A stretch of 64,000 nucleotides of DNA, taken from positions 38,070 through 102,069 of the forward strand of contig NZ_FTMS01000016.1 of the NCBI RefSeq assembly GCF_900156105.1. Reading direction: 5' to 3'. Within the stretch, counting starts at the first letter, position 1; each line of letters starts with the position of its first letter. This DNA comes from Alkalispirochaeta americana (lineage in GTDB: Bacteria > Spirochaetota > Spirochaetia > DSM-27196 > Alkalispirochaetaceae). The translations under genes were made by a program, and so were the position numbers. Shown here piece by piece: positions 16,625-25,885 of the stretch. Under the pieces are notes generated by a model. It saw only the letters and a program-made list of their open reading frames with translations. It did no database searches and was not told where the DNA came from.

Positions 16625-19600
16625 ATGGGTTTTTCCATAAGCGATATTATTATTTTGCTCGTGGTAGCAGTGGCTTTGGCGGTGTACCGCCGCCTGGACC
16701 ACAACAATCGGTCTCTGGAAAAGGTCAAGCGGTTTGTCGAGCGCGTCCAGGGCGAGATGGACGAGATCGTGGCAGAAAAAGTCACCATGCTCAAAGATAT
16801 CGGGATCGAGGTTGACGTCCACCAGAAGGCCGCCAAAGAGGTCCTGAAACGCATCCAGGCGATCGAGGCAGACCTGAACACGCGCTCGGGAGGACTCGAG
16901 CAGATTGGGACCCGCCTGGGCGCCTACGAAACCGCTCTGACAGAACTGATCACCATGACCGAACAGGCCGAGGAAAACCTGAAGCGGGTTCAGAACGAGA
17001 GCGAGTACATCGACAAGGTGGGGAAACGGATTAAAGTAACCCAGGCTCGAATAGAAGAGCTTGAGCGGTCCCTGCCGGGGATCGTTACGGGTTTCGAGAA
17101 GCAAAACACCCAGCGCCTTGATCAGGTGGAGAGCCGTATCCTTGCAGAGACAGAAGAGCGGGTTAACGGTCTGGAAAGCCGGGTCGAGACAGCTGCCGGG
17201 CGAGTTCAGGACTTTTCCGAGGATGCAGCCCGCATACAGGCCGAAACCGAGGGCCGCTCTCGCCAGGCCTGCGTCGAGATCCAGGAGCTTCACGATCGCC
17301 TTCTTGGCGAACTGGAGCAAAACATCTCTGAATCCACCGAAGCCTCCCGGAGGGCCTTTTCCTCGGCCCGACAGGAAATGGACGAAATCCTTGTGTCGTC
17401 GCAGGAACAGTTTGAACGGCACCGCAGTGAGGGGGAGGAGCAGCATCAGGGGATTCGGAACGCTCTGAAAGAGCTTCTGGAAGGTACTCAAGCCCGCCTG
17501 CAGGAACTGGCCGAGAAGGGCTCTGCCCTGGAAACAGAGGCTCTGGCAGCGCTGCGGGAGCATATCGAGGTTACCGGGCGGGAACGCGCCGAAGAAGCCC
17601 TTCTCACGGTCCGTCAGTATACCGCTGACGCCAGGGGGCGGCTCGAGGAAGAGGCCGATGAGAAAATCGCTGTTCTCCAGGACCGGATTGACCAGAAGGT
17701 AGAAGCCGTCCGGAATCATAGCGAAGCCGAAACTTCGGCAATGCAGGAGCAGTTTGTCCAGCTCCGGGCGAGCGCCGACGAGTGGAGCGAGAAGACCCGT
17801 CAGACAATTCAGGAGATGGATCAACAGGTAGAGAGGTTGCTGGAACGGGCTCTCCAACAGGAGCAGAGCCAGAAGGAATCTCTGGATCGTCACATTGCCG
17901 AAACGGAAGGGCGTCTCGAAACACACGGAAAGCATCTGGACGAGCGGATCAGCCAGCTTGATTCGGCAGCACAGGAACAGATGGGCGGAATCTCGGACCG
18001 CCTGACCAGGGTATCCACCGAGATAGACACTCACATCACCCAGGCGAGAGAGTCCCTGGATGAGCGGATCCAGCTTCTGGAGGCCAGCCAGGAAGGCCAA
18101 TACCAGGAAATCCGTCAGCACCATGAGGAGAGCCTGACCCGGTTGGCCGAGACCTTTCAGGAACGGCAGGGCCAGATCCAGGAACTCGATGCAGCAGCCC
18201 GGGAAGAGTTCTCCCGCCTTCAGGAGCTGCTTGATCAGGGCCGCGCCGGAATCGACCGGAAGATCGAGGAGTACCGAACCGGTGCAGACCGCCGCATCGA
18301 CACAACGGCGCAGGAAATGGAACAGCGGGTTCTCTCCAGTGTTGATTCCCGGCTAACCGATTACGAGCAATCCCTGGGCTACCGGTTCTCCAAGATCGAA
18401 GCGGTTAATAACGACGTGGACGAGCTGGAGCAAAACCTCCGATCCACCATGGACAGGGTGAGCGAGCGTGTTCGCAGCGATTTCCTCGCCTTTGGCGAGG
18501 AGCTCCGGGCCCTTCGCGAGCAGGATCGGCAGGATGCCATTCAGGGGATGGATGACCTTCGAGGTTCCATGAGCGAGCTTGAGGGCGGATTGAACGAGCT
18601 GAAACAGCGTGCCTACGATAACGTGAGTGAGAAACTCAAAGTCTTCGAAGACGAATTCTTCGCCGATCTGCGGGATCGTTCTGCCACCATGGAGTCCCGC
18701 ATCGAAAGCTGGCGGGATGAGGTCCATGAGAGACTCGGTACACTTCAAACGGAGTTCGAGGCGTCCCGTGCTGCTGTGGAAGAGCAGTATTCCGATGATC
18801 TGCGCGCCCGGCTTCACGAGGTTCAAGAGAGTACCAACGGTCAGCTCACCAAGATCGATACCCAGGTGGATTCATTTCGCGGAGGAATCGGTTCCCGTAT
18901 GGACGCCCTGGAGCAATCCATGACAGGTTTTGAAGAAACTCTTTCCGAGGAGCTTGTCTCCCTGAAAGATCGATCGAACCAGACCTTTCGCCAGGAGTTC
19001 TCGCAGTTCGATGACCGCATCAGGGGCGAACTGAAAAACTTTGAAAATGAGGTGGAAGGAAAGGTCGGTCAAATTCGTCATGCCGTAGGGGCGGGCAAGG
19101 ACGAACTGGAAGCGATGGTGGAGGCTGCCAGAAGCGATGTGGCGGTCTGGCAAACCAAAGTTCTCAACGAGTTGCGTTCCAGCGACGCTGAGGTGAGCAA
19201 CCAGCTGGCCGATGCACGGGTTCGCCTCTCGGATAACATCCAGGAGCTGAAACGGGAGTTTGCTGCCGAGCGGGAACACCTGGTTGATCAGTCCCTGGAT
19301 CAGCGCCGGGCACTCCGGGAGGAGCTGGACAAAACCGCTGAAGACGTGACTCGTCTCAAAACCCAGCTTGAAGAACAGGGAGAGACCGCTCTGGCAGAGT
19401 TCTCCCGACGTTACCAGGAGTTGCGTGCCCGGACGGAGGAGCACGAAAAGCAGATATCGGCACGTCTTGAGGACCAGTCCTCCGAGTTCCGAGGCCTCAT
19501 CGCAGACACCCGGGATCAGTTTTCGGCGATGCGGGAGAAACTTCTGGGCAAACTTGAAGAAGAAGCGCGCACCCTGGAGACGACCCTCCAGGAAATCGAC

Positions 19601-20509
19601 AAGCGGCAACGCGGCTTTATCGAACAAACGGGTATTTTTGAACGGGCTGATTCACTGAAAACACAGCTTCAGGATGACATCGAGGAGCTGAAAAACGAGA
19701 TCCTCCGTGTGGAAGGAATGCGCGGAGAGGTTCGGGACATTGAGGGGCAGTTCGGAAAGATCCGCAAAATGTCCGGCGAGGTGAACGAGAAAATGGCGCG
19801 CTTTGCCGCCGACAAGCGACGGATCGACCTCCTTGAGGAGGACTACCGTCGGCTCATTAGCCTTGCCCAGTCGGTGGAGACAAAGATTGAGCAGGTCAGC
19901 AACAGCGACGATCAGCTTCAGGAGATCACGGCCCGTGTCAGGAGCCTGGACGAGCTGCAGCAGGAAGTAGAAACCAGGTTTGACCGCCTGGAGCGGCGGC
20001 GTTCGCTGATCGACGAGACTACCGATGGTCTCGAAGAGAGCCGGGCATCCCTGGATGATCTCCGGGGCCAGCTCTCGACCCTCACGGAACGGGTAGAACA
20101 GTTCCCTGGCTTTATCGCCAAGCTCTCGGGGCAGCTAAAACAGGTCGCCTCTCACCACAAAGAAACGGAAAAAGCCGTGGAGAATCTGGCCTCCCTCAAC
20201 GAAACGCTGGCCGATGTCGAGCGGCGAATGGACGAGCTGAAAACTGCCCGGGAGTGGCTTGCCCGCACCGAGACCCGGCTCGAGGAAATCCGTCGCGATG
20301 CAGGTGAGCAGGTGAAGCTCCTGGGCAGCCTCATGAGAGAAGAGGGCAAGAAGTCGACCTCGCCCGGTGGAGGGGCTCCTTCGCTGAGCGCCCGCGAAAC
20401 GGTGCAGAAGCTGGCCCACCAGGGGTGGAAGGTCGATGAAATCGCCCGGGCCACCAAAATGAGTAAAGGTGAGGTGGAGCTGATTCTGGAACTCTCGGGG
20501 CGGCGCTAG
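16625..20509 (+). CDS. SpiroCoCo-type membrane-anchored coiled-coil protein
   Basis: 1,294 residues. One membrane helix (about 3-21) is followed by nearly 1,200 residues of E/Q/R/L-rich heptad sequence with no proline breaks, i.e. a continuous coiled coil. The last about 45 residues, after a short glycine/proline/serine linker, form a small helix-turn-helix-like domain (ETVQKLAHQGWKVDEIARAT, then KMSKGEVELIL). The length, the single anchor and the C-terminal element match the SpiroCoCo family known from spirochaetes. If fully extended at about 0.15 nm per residue the rod would be near 0.18 micrometre. A role in cell architecture is possible but unproven. AGAGGGG lies just before the ATG. Confidence 0.85.
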   Translation: MGFSISDIIILLVVAVALAVYRRLDHNNRSLEKVKRFVERVQGEMDEIVAEKVTMLKDIGIEVDVHQKAAKEVLKRIQAIEADLNTRSGGLEQIGTRLGAYETALTELITMTEQAEENLKRVQNESEYIDKVGKRIKVTQARIEELERSLPGIVTGFEKQNTQRLDQVESRILAETEERVNGLESRVETAAGRVQDFSEDAARIQAETEGRSRQACVEIQELHDRLLGELEQNISESTEASRRAFSSARQEMDEILVSSQEQFERHRSEGEEQHQGIRNALKELLEGTQARLQELAEKGSALETEALAALREHIEVTGRERAEEALLTVRQYTADARGRLEEEADEKIAVLQDRIDQKVEAVRNHSEAETSAMQEQFVQLRASADEWSEKTRQTIQEMDQQVERLLERALQQEQSQKESLDRHIAETEGRLETHGKHLDERISQLDSAAQEQMGGISDRLTRVSTEIDTHITQARESLDERIQLLEASQEGQYQEIRQHHEESLTRLAETFQERQGQIQELDAAAREEFSRLQELLDQGRAGIDRKIEEYRTGADRRIDTTAQEMEQRVLSSVDSRLTDYEQSLGYRFSKIEAVNNDVDELEQNLRSTMDRVSERVRSDFLAFGEELRALREQDRQDAIQGMDDLRGSMSELEGGLNELKQRAYDNVSEKLKVFEDEFFADLRDRSATMESRIESWRDEVHERLGTLQTEFEASRAAVEEQYSDDLRARLHEVQESTNGQLTKIDTQVDSFRGGIGSRMDALEQSMTGFEETLSEELVSLKDRSNQTFRQEFSQFDDRIRGELKNFENEVEGKVGQIRHAVGAGKDELEAMVEAARSDVAVWQTKVLNELRSSDAEVSNQLADARVRLSDNIQELKREFAAEREHLVDQSLDQRRALREELDKTAEDVTRLKTQLEEQGETALAEFSRRYQELRARTEEHEKQISARLEDQSSEFRGLIADTRDQFSAMREKLLGKLEEEARTLETTLQEIDKRQRGFIEQTGIFERADSLKTQLQDDIEELKNEILRVEGMRGEVRDIEGQFGKIRKMSGEVNEKMARFAADKRRIDLLEEDYRRLISLAQSVETKIEQVSNSDDQLQEITARVRSLDELQQEVETRFDRLERRRSLIDETTDGLEESRASLDDLRGQLSTLTERVEQFPGFIAKLSGQLKQVASHHKETEKAVENLASLNETLADVERRMDELKTAREWLARTETRLEEIRRDAGEQVKLLGSLMREEGKKSTSPGGGAPSLSARETVQKLAHQGWKVDEIARATKMSKGEVELILELSGRR

Positions 20510-20535
20510 ATCGCCGCGGGAGAGGTGGAGAAAAC

Positions 20536-20564
20536 TTGACGGTACCCTTTTCAAATTGTATCTT
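20536..20564 (+). promoter_or_regulatory. grpE-dnaK-dnaJ promoter (TTGACG-17-TATCTT)
   Basis: TTGACG at 20536-20541 and TATCTT at 20559-20564 are separated by 17 bases, 36 bases before the grpE ATG. It looks like a sigma-70 promoter. I found no CIRCE element (TTAGCACTC-N9-GAGTGCTAA), so HrcA control is not supported here. Confidence 0.7.
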
Positions 20565-20600
20565 CTCCCCTAATCAATAGAACACACCAGAGGAAGAAAT

Positions 20601-21308
20601 ATGTCAGATCAGGAGAGCCTGCGCGCTCAAGACCTTCAGGAGGAACCTCTTCAGGAGGCCGGAGAGACTACAGGAAATCCGTCGCAGCAGGAGACGCAAC
20701 CTTCTTCCGGGGATGCCTCTTCCGCAGAACGACCTGTCGGGGAAGACCTCCACAGTGCCGACGGGAAGGGCGATGCCCCTCAGGAAGCAGCTCAGGAAGC
20801 AGATCCGAAAGCGGATCAGAACGCAAAGGAAACAGCGGAACTGAAAAAGCAACTGGAAGAGCTTCAGAAAGAAAACTCTGAACTAAAGAATCAGTATCTG
20901 CGAAAGCAGGCTGACACGGAGAATTACCGGAAACGGATGATTCGTGACAAGGAAGACGCCGTCAGTTTTGCAAACCAGCAGTTGTTGCTTGACTTGACAG
21001 CGGTCATTGATGATTTTGAAAGAGCGATTGCCTCGGCGGAGGAATCCCGTGATTACGATGCCTTTCACGATGGAGTTGTGCTCATAGAGAAGCAACTTGT
21101 CAACATGCTTGAGCGGAAGTGGGGTTTGAAGCGGCTTGACTCGGAGGGTCAGGAGTTTGATCCGCAGAAGCATGAGGCGGTAACCGCAGAGCCTCGCGAT
21201 GAGGACGAGACATCGATGGTCCTGGAGGAGTACCAAAAAGGGTATATGCTTCATGATCGGGTGTTGCGGGCAGCCAGGGTGAAAGTTTCGACGCCGGGTA
21301 AAGGCTGA
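20601..21308 (+). CDS. grpE: Nucleotide exchange factor GrpE
   Basis: 235 residues. An acidic, glutamine-rich, probably disordered N-terminus (1-75) is followed by the long GrpE coiled coil (about 78-125, [20 protein letters not shown]) and the C-terminal beta domain ([49 protein letters not shown]). GrpE drives ADP release from DnaK. The start ATG follows AGAGGAAG. It heads a grpE-dnaK-dnaJ operon; hrcA, which often precedes grpE, is absent. Confidence 0.97.
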   Translation: MSDQESLRAQDLQEEPLQEAGETTGNPSQQETQPSSGDASSAERPVGEDLHSADGKGDAPQEAAQEADPKADQNAKETAELKKQLEELQKENSELKNQYLRKQADTENYRKRMIRDKEDAVSFANQQLLLDLTAVIDDFERAIASAEESRDYDAFHDGVVLIEKQLVNMLERKWGLKRLDSEGQEFDPQKHEAVTAEPRDEDETSMVLEEYQKGYMLHDRVLRAARVKVSTPGKG

Positions 21309-21337
21309 TTTTTAGAACTCTTGAGGAGAATACGTGT

Positions 21338-23284
21338 ATGGGCAAGATTATTGGAATTGACTTGGGTACGACCAACTCCTGTGTAGCAGTGATTGAGGGC
21401 GGGGAGGCTGAGGTCCTGCAGAACGCTGAGGGCCAGCGAACAACGCCATCCATGGTGGCTTTCACAAAAAAAGGTGATTCCCTGGAACGCCTCGTGGGGC
21501 AGCCTGCCAAAAACCAGATGGTTACCAACCCGGAAAACACCATCTTCTCGATCAAGCGCTTCATGGGGCGTCGCTACAGCGAGGTGTCGGGAGAGATCGG
21601 CATGGTCTCCTACCATGTCCAGAAAGACGCTAACGACGGCGTCCGGATCGATGTGAACGGAAAACATCTCTCTCCGCCGGAGATCTCGGCAGCGATCCTC
21701 CAGAAGATGAAAGAGACCGCCGAGGACTACCTGGGCGAGACCGTGACCGAGGCGGTTATCACCGTCCCGGCATATTTTAACGATTCCCAGCGTCAGGCAA
21801 CAAAAGATGCCGGAAAGATCGCTGGCCTTGATGTGAAACGGATCGTAAACGAGCCCACTGCGGCTGCCCTGGCCTACGGCTTTGGCGACAAGGCCAAAGA
21901 AGAAAAAATTGCTGTCTACGATCTTGGCGGGGGAACCTTCGATATTTCCATTCTTGAACTCGGAGATGGAGTCTTCGAGGTCAAGAGCACCAACGGAGAT
22001 ACCCACCTGGGTGGGGATGACTTCGATCAAAAGATCATCGACTGGCTCGTGGATCAGTTCAAGAGCGAGCAGGGGATCGACCTGAGCAAGGACCGCATGG
22101 CCCTCCAGAGGCTCAAGGAGGCAGCCGAGAAGGCAAAGCGTGAGCTCTCCAGCACCCAGAGCACTGACATAAACCTCCCCTTCATCACCGCCGACGCGAG
22201 CGGACCGAAGCACCTCCAGTACACGCTGAACAGAGCCGCCTTCGAAAAGATGGCTGCTGACCTGGTGCAGCGAACAAAAGGTCCCTGCGTGCAGGCCCTG
22301 AAGGATGCCGGCCTCTCGCCGGAGGACATCGACGAGGTGATCCTGGTTGGCGGCTCAACGCGGATACCTGCGGTCCAGCAGATCGTGAAAGAAATCTTCA
22401 AGCGGGATCCCCATAAAGGTGTAAACCCCGACGAGGTCGTTGCCATGGGTGCAGCAATCCAGGGAGGAATTCTGGGCGGAGATGTGAAGGACATGATCCT
22501 TCTGGATGTGACGCCTCTCTCGCTGGGTATCGAGACGCTGGGTGGTGTCTTTACAAAACTGATCGAGCGAAATACCACCATTCCCACAAAGAAGAGTCAG
22601 ATCTTCTCCACCGCTGCAGATAACCAGACGGCCGTGTCGATTCATGTCCTCCAGGGTGAGCGGGAAATGGCAAGTCAGAACCGGACCTTGGGGCGTTTTG
22701 ATCTGGTGGGTATCCCTCCGGCACCCCGGGGAGTTCCCCAGGTTGAAGTTGCCTTCGATATCGACGCTAACGGCATTCTCCATGTCTCGGCCAAGGATAC
22801 TGCTACCAACAAGGAGCAGAAGATCCGTATCGAGTCTTCCAGTGGTCTCTCGGAAGATGAAATTGATCGGATGGTGAAGGACGCTGAAGAGAATGCCGAG
22901 CAGGACCGAAAGCTGAAAGAGAAGATCGACGCCAAAAACGAAGCCGACAGCCTGATCTATTCCACCGAAAAATCCCTTGGCGATTTCGGGGACAAGGTAT
23001 CCCAGGAGGACAAGGATACAATCCAGCAGGCGATTCAGGCCCTGAAAGATGTGGTGGACGGTGACGATGTAGAGGCTACCAAGGCAAAGATCGAGGAGCT
23101 GAAGCAGGCCGCCTACAAGCTTGCAGAAGAGGCCTATAAAGCAGGCCAGGCCGATGCCGGAGCTGCCGGTGAAGGGGCCGAAGCTGCGGGTGATGGTGCT
23201 TCCGGTGGATCTTCCAGTACATCCTCCGATAACGTCGAGGACGTTGACTACGAAGTTGTCGACGATGACGATCCCAAAAGCTGA
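21338..23284 (+). CDS. dnaK: Chaperone DnaK (Hsp70)
   Basis: 648 residues, full length. The nucleotide-binding domain shows [23 protein letters not shown] and [11 protein letters not shown]. The substrate domain starts around [14 protein letters not shown], and the acidic tail ends [14 protein letters not shown]. An alanine/glycine/serine-rich spacer precedes the tail. GAGGAG is 10-12 bases before ATG 21338. It is the central chaperone of the operon, working with GrpE and DnaJ in the cytoplasm. Confidence 0.99.
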   Translation: MGKIIGIDLGTTNSCVAVIEGGEAEVLQNAEGQRTTPSMVAFTKKGDSLERLVGQPAKNQMVTNPENTIFSIKRFMGRRYSEVSGEIGMVSYHVQKDANDGVRIDVNGKHLSPPEISAAILQKMKETAEDYLGETVTEAVITVPAYFNDSQRQATKDAGKIAGLDVKRIVNEPTAAALAYGFGDKAKEEKIAVYDLGGGTFDISILELGDGVFEVKSTNGDTHLGGDDFDQKIIDWLVDQFKSEQGIDLSKDRMALQRLKEAAEKAKRELSSTQSTDINLPFITADASGPKHLQYTLNRAAFEKMAADLVQRTKGPCVQALKDAGLSPEDIDEVILVGGSTRIPAVQQIVKEIFKRDPHKGVNPDEVVAMGAAIQGGILGGDVKDMILLDVTPLSLGIETLGGVFTKLIERNTTIPTKKSQIFSTAADNQTAVSIHVLQGEREMASQNRTLGRFDLVGIPPAPRGVPQVEVAFDIDANGILHVSAKDTATNKEQKIRIESSSGLSEDEIDRMVKDAEENAEQDRKLKEKIDAKNEADSLIYSTEKSLGDFGDKVSQEDKDTIQQAIQALKDVVDGDDVEATKAKIEELKQAAYKLAEEAYKAGQADAGAAGEGAEAAGDGASGGSSSTSSDNVEDVDYEVVDDDDPKS

Positions 23285-23301
23285 TTCAAGCGGAGCGGTC
23301 T

Positions 23302-24420
23302 GTGGCAAAACGTGACTACTACGAGGTGCTCGGCATAAGCCGGGACGCCTCGGTAGAAGATTTGAAGAAAGCCTATCGCAAGATTGCCGTTCAGAACCAT
23401 CCCGACAGAAACCCCGGGGATGCCGGGGCCGAGGAGCGCTTCAAGGAAGCTGCCGAGGCCTACGAGGTCTTGGCAAACCCTGAAAAGCGACAGGCCTACG
23501 ACCAGTTCGGTTTTGCCGGTGTGGATGGCCTTGGCGGAGGAGGGCCTCAAGGGTTCTCTTCCTCCCGGGATTTCGAGGATGTCTTTGGTGATTTTTCGGA
23601 CATCTTCGGTTCCTTTTTCGGAGGAGGAGGCCGTGGGCGTTCTTCCGGCCGGGGGCGGTCCCGTGGGGCTGACCTTCGTTACGACCTCCAGATTCCCTTT
23701 ACCGATGCGGCTTTCGGAACAAAGGCAGAGATTCTCTACGAACGCGAGGCATCTTGCGATGTCTGTAATGGCTCGGGGGCTTCGGCGGGAAGCGGGCGCA
23801 AGACCTGCCCCACCTGTGGAGGTGCGGGGCAAGTCCGGCGAAGCAGCGGCTTTTTCTCTGTCGCTTCGGTGTGCCCGTCCTGCCAGGGAGCAGGAACGGT
23901 CATTGAAGAACCCTGCAGCAGTTGCGCCGGATCGGGCGTCAAGAAAAAGCGGCAGCGGATCAAGGTGACCATACCGGCTGGCGTGTCTCACGGTCAGAGG
24001 ATTACCATCCCCAGTCAGGGCGATGCGCCCCGGGGCGGTGGGGAGGCTGGCGATCTTCACGTGGTGATCCATATCCAGCCTCATAAACACTTCGAGCGAG
24101 ATAACTATGATCTCTATTGTGCTGTTCCTGTCAGCATCACCCAGGCAGCTCTGGGGGCCGAACTCAAGGTCTCGACTCTGGACGGAAAACGCGTAAAAGT
24201 TAAGGTTCCTGCAGGAACCCAGGATGGAAAGATCCTTCGTCTGCGCAACGAGGGTATCCCCGTTCCCAACAGTGCCAACCGGCGAGGGGATATGTATATC
24301 AAGTTGCGCGTTGTTGTGCCTGCACGGATGTCCAGCAAGGCAAAGGAACTCCTCCGCGAGTTTTCCCGCCTTGAAGGAGAAGAGCTCCAGCCCGAACCGA
24401 TTCCCCTGAAAGAGCTCTAG
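23302..24420 (+). CDS. dnaJ: Co-chaperone DnaJ (Hsp40)
   Basis: 372 residues with the complete type I layout: J domain (about 4-70, with the HPD motif in NHPDRNPGD), a glycine/phenylalanine/serine-rich region (about 75-125), four zinc-finger motifs CDVCNGSG, CPTCGGAG, CPSCQGAG and CSSCAGSG, and the C-terminal substrate domain. The start is GTG 23302, 17 bases after dnaK. DnaJ delivers clients to DnaK and stimulates its ATPase. Confidence 0.98.
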   Translation: MAKRDYYEVLGISRDASVEDLKKAYRKIAVQNHPDRNPGDAGAEERFKEAAEAYEVLANPEKRQAYDQFGFAGVDGLGGGGPQGFSSSRDFEDVFGDFSDIFGSFFGGGGRGRSSGRGRSRGADLRYDLQIPFTDAAFGTKAEILYEREASCDVCNGSGASAGSGRKTCPTCGGAGQVRRSSGFFSVASVCPSCQGAGTVIEEPCSSCAGSGVKKKRQRIKVTIPAGVSHGQRITIPSQGDAPRGGGEAGDLHVVIHIQPHKHFERDNYDLYCAVPVSITQAALGAELKVSTLDGKRVKVKVPAGTQDGKILRLRNEGIPVPNSANRRGDMYIKLRVVVPARMSSKAKELLREFSRLEGEELQPEPIPLKEL

Positions 24421-24509
24421 CGTTTCGGGGCGAGGTCTTTGCAAGCCCGCCCGAGCGAGGGTGTGCCCCCCGTCTGGCGGCGGGGGCGCTCAACCGCCCC
24501 GAGGAAACG
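24421..24509 (+). other. Long stem-loop region directly after dnaJ
   Basis: CGTTTC (24421-24426) pairs with GAAACG (24504-24509), and GGGGCG (24427-24432) pairs with CGCCCC (24495-24500), leaving a 3-base GAG bulge. The enclosed 62 bases are GC-rich and contain a further possible pairing of CCCGCC with GGCGGG. No T-run follows, so it is not an intrinsic terminator. It may be a processed 3' UTR structure or a small RNA. Confidence 0.45.
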
Positions 24510-24535
24510 TCCGATAATGCGCACCAGGGGGCACA

Positions 24536-24949
24536 GTGAAGTATAGAAAAAGTCTTTTGGTGGCGGTCCTGGCAATTTTTTTCCTTGTCATTGCTTCGGG
24601 CTTTCTCTCTGCTGGTGATGGTGAGTTTCCTCTCTGGCTTCCAGAGGACTATGGCTCAGGATGGATATTGGGAGACCGGAACAACGACGGTGTCACCGAC
24701 TATGCCTTGCGACTTGATGACTCGGGTGAGAAAAAGTACGAGGCAGTGGATCACAATCACGATGGAATCATGGATAATTTTTATTTTTACTCCCAGGGGT
24801 TGCTAAAGCGGCAGGAGATTGATACCAACTTTGATGGCAACATCGATTTGTGGGTCTTTATGGACGATGGTGTTCACGTAAAAGGTTTCGATCGGGATAC
24901 CAATCATGACGGCCAGGTGGATCTGGTCCGCCGATACGGAGAGAACTGA
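24536..24949 (+). CDS. Small secreted protein with four DxNxDG calcium-loop repeats
   Basis: 137 residues. A signal peptide or membrane anchor (about 1-26, ending SGFLSA) is followed by four loops about 25 residues apart: DRNNDGVTD (47-55), DHNHDGIMD (72-80), DTNFDGNID (96-104) and DTNHDGQVD (121-129). These match the calcium-binding EF-hand/dockerin/thrombospondin-3 loop pattern D-x-N/D-x-D-G-x-x-D. The segments between them are short beta-like strands, so the protein could be a small repeated beta sheet stabilised by calcium. The start is GTG 24536 after an AGGGGG run. It sits between dnaJ and rlmB; the function is unknown. Confidence 0.75.
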   Translation: MKYRKSLLVAVLAIFFLVIASGFLSAGDGEFPLWLPEDYGSGWILGDRNNDGVTDYALRLDDSGEKKYEAVDHNHDGIMDNFYFYSQGLLKRQEIDTNFDGNIDLWVFMDDGVHVKGFDRDTNHDGQVDLVRRYGEN

Positions 24950-24951
24950 AT

Positions 24952-25695
24952 ATGTCCTGGATTACCAGCCGTCATGCTATTGAGGCGACTCTCCAGCGCG
25001 AAGCGCCCGGGGCAGTTCTCTATCTTACCGATCTGCGTGGCCGGAATGGCGATCTTCAGCGACTGGCGCGATCTCGGGGGGTGGGGGTAAAAACTGTCTC
25101 GGGGGAGTGGTTGCGCAAGCGGGCAGGTTCCTCCGCAAGGGGAGCGGCCCTGGAACTCGGCGAGAGCCCTTCCCGGAGCAGCGTGGTTTCGCTCAAGGAT
25201 TGGCTTCGGCGCACCCCGCCGGGAAGCACCGGGCCTATCCTGGCGCTGGACCATGTGACAGATCCCCATAATGTGGGAGCAATTTTGCGCACGGCCTATC
25301 TCATGGGTGTTCCGCTGGTGATTGTTCCAGCGCGCCGAAGCGTCCTGGACAGCGATGGGGTGCGGCGTAGTTCCGCAGGAGCCTCGGACGAAGTTCCCGT
25401 GGCGGTCGTTCCCAATCTTGCCTCCGCCTTGAGAGAGTGCAAGCGTGCCGGATGGTGGGTCTATGCCGCCGATGCGGGGGGAACGCCCCTGCCGGAGGTT
25501 CCCTTCGATTCTGCGGCCGTTCTCCTTCTCGGAGCTGAAGGGAAGGGCGTCTCCCCGGGCGCAGCGGCTCTTTCTGATCTGACGGTCAGCATCCCTGACC
25601 GCGCCCCTGGAGGAACAACAGTGGATTCCTTCAACGTCTCCGTGGCTGCCGGGATTCTTACCTACGAGTATTTCCGAACGGTCCAGCCTGAATAG
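24952..25695 (+). CDS. rlmB: SpoU/TrmH-family 23S rRNA 2'-O-methyltransferase (RlmB-like)
   Basis: 247 residues. A short N-terminal substrate-binding domain (SRHAIEATLQ, about 1-75) precedes a SPOUT domain. SPOUT motif 1 is DPHNVGAILRTA, motif 2 is LLLGAEGKGVS and motif 3 is VDSFNVSVAAGI, which form the knotted SAM site. RlmB methylates G2251 in E. coli 23S rRNA. Assignment to RlmB rather than another TrmH paralogue rests on the N-terminal domain and the length. It starts 2 bases after the calcium-loop gene. Confidence 0.88.
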   Translation: MSWITSRHAIEATLQREAPGAVLYLTDLRGRNGDLQRLARSRGVGVKTVSGEWLRKRAGSSARGAALELGESPSRSSVVSLKDWLRRTPPGSTGPILALDHVTDPHNVGAILRTAYLMGVPLVIVPARRSVLDSDGVRRSSAGASDEVPVAVVPNLASALRECKRAGWWVYAADAGGTPLPEVPFDSAAVLLLGAEGKGVSPGAAALSDLTVSIPDRAPGGTTVDSFNVSVAAGILTYEYFRTVQPE

Positions 25696-25791
25696 ATTCT
25701 TCGCTGGACACCCGCCTCGGGGGGATCCCTCCCCTGCTACAGGATCACTACGAGAAGCCATAGCTGAATAGCTGATGAGAAGGGAGATATA

Positions 25792-25824
25792 CCCTCAGAT
25801 GTGACAGATCAGAAACTGTGAGGG
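25792..25824. repeat. Inverted repeat between rlmB and tatD
   Basis: CCCTCA (25792-25797) pairs with TGAGGG (25819-25824) around a 21-base loop. It lies in the convergent rlmB-tatD gap and has no T-run. It may contribute to transcript ends or stability; the support is weak. Confidence 0.35.
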
Positions 25825-25829
25825 ATCAA

Positions 25830-25861
25830 GGAACCCCTTCCCCGGCCCGCAACAGGGTTCC
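25830..25861. terminator. Possible bidirectional transcript-end hairpin
   Basis: GGAACCC (25830-25836) pairs with GGGTTCC (25855-25861) around an 18-base loop between the convergent ends of rlmB and tatD. The location suits a terminator for both genes, but no U-tract follows on either strand, so Rho may be needed. Confidence 0.4.
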
Positions 25862-25885
25862 CGGAGAAGGGATCGCCTTCAGGCC

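Noticed and set aside
16457..18124. Leucine-rich open frame on the minus strand opposite SpiroCoCo
   Set aside because: The complement of E/Q-rich coiled-coil codons produces leucine/phenylalanine-rich shadows; there is no start signal or homology pattern.
20510..20600. CIRCE/HrcA operator upstream of grpE
   Set aside because: The TTAGCACTC-N9-GAGTGCTAA pattern is absent; only a sigma-70-like promoter is seen.
24495..24535. GAGGAAACGTCCG after dnaJ as an RNase P RNA core
   Set aside because: It only partly resembles the GAGGAAAGTCCG signature, and the surrounding conserved RNase P segments and length are missing.
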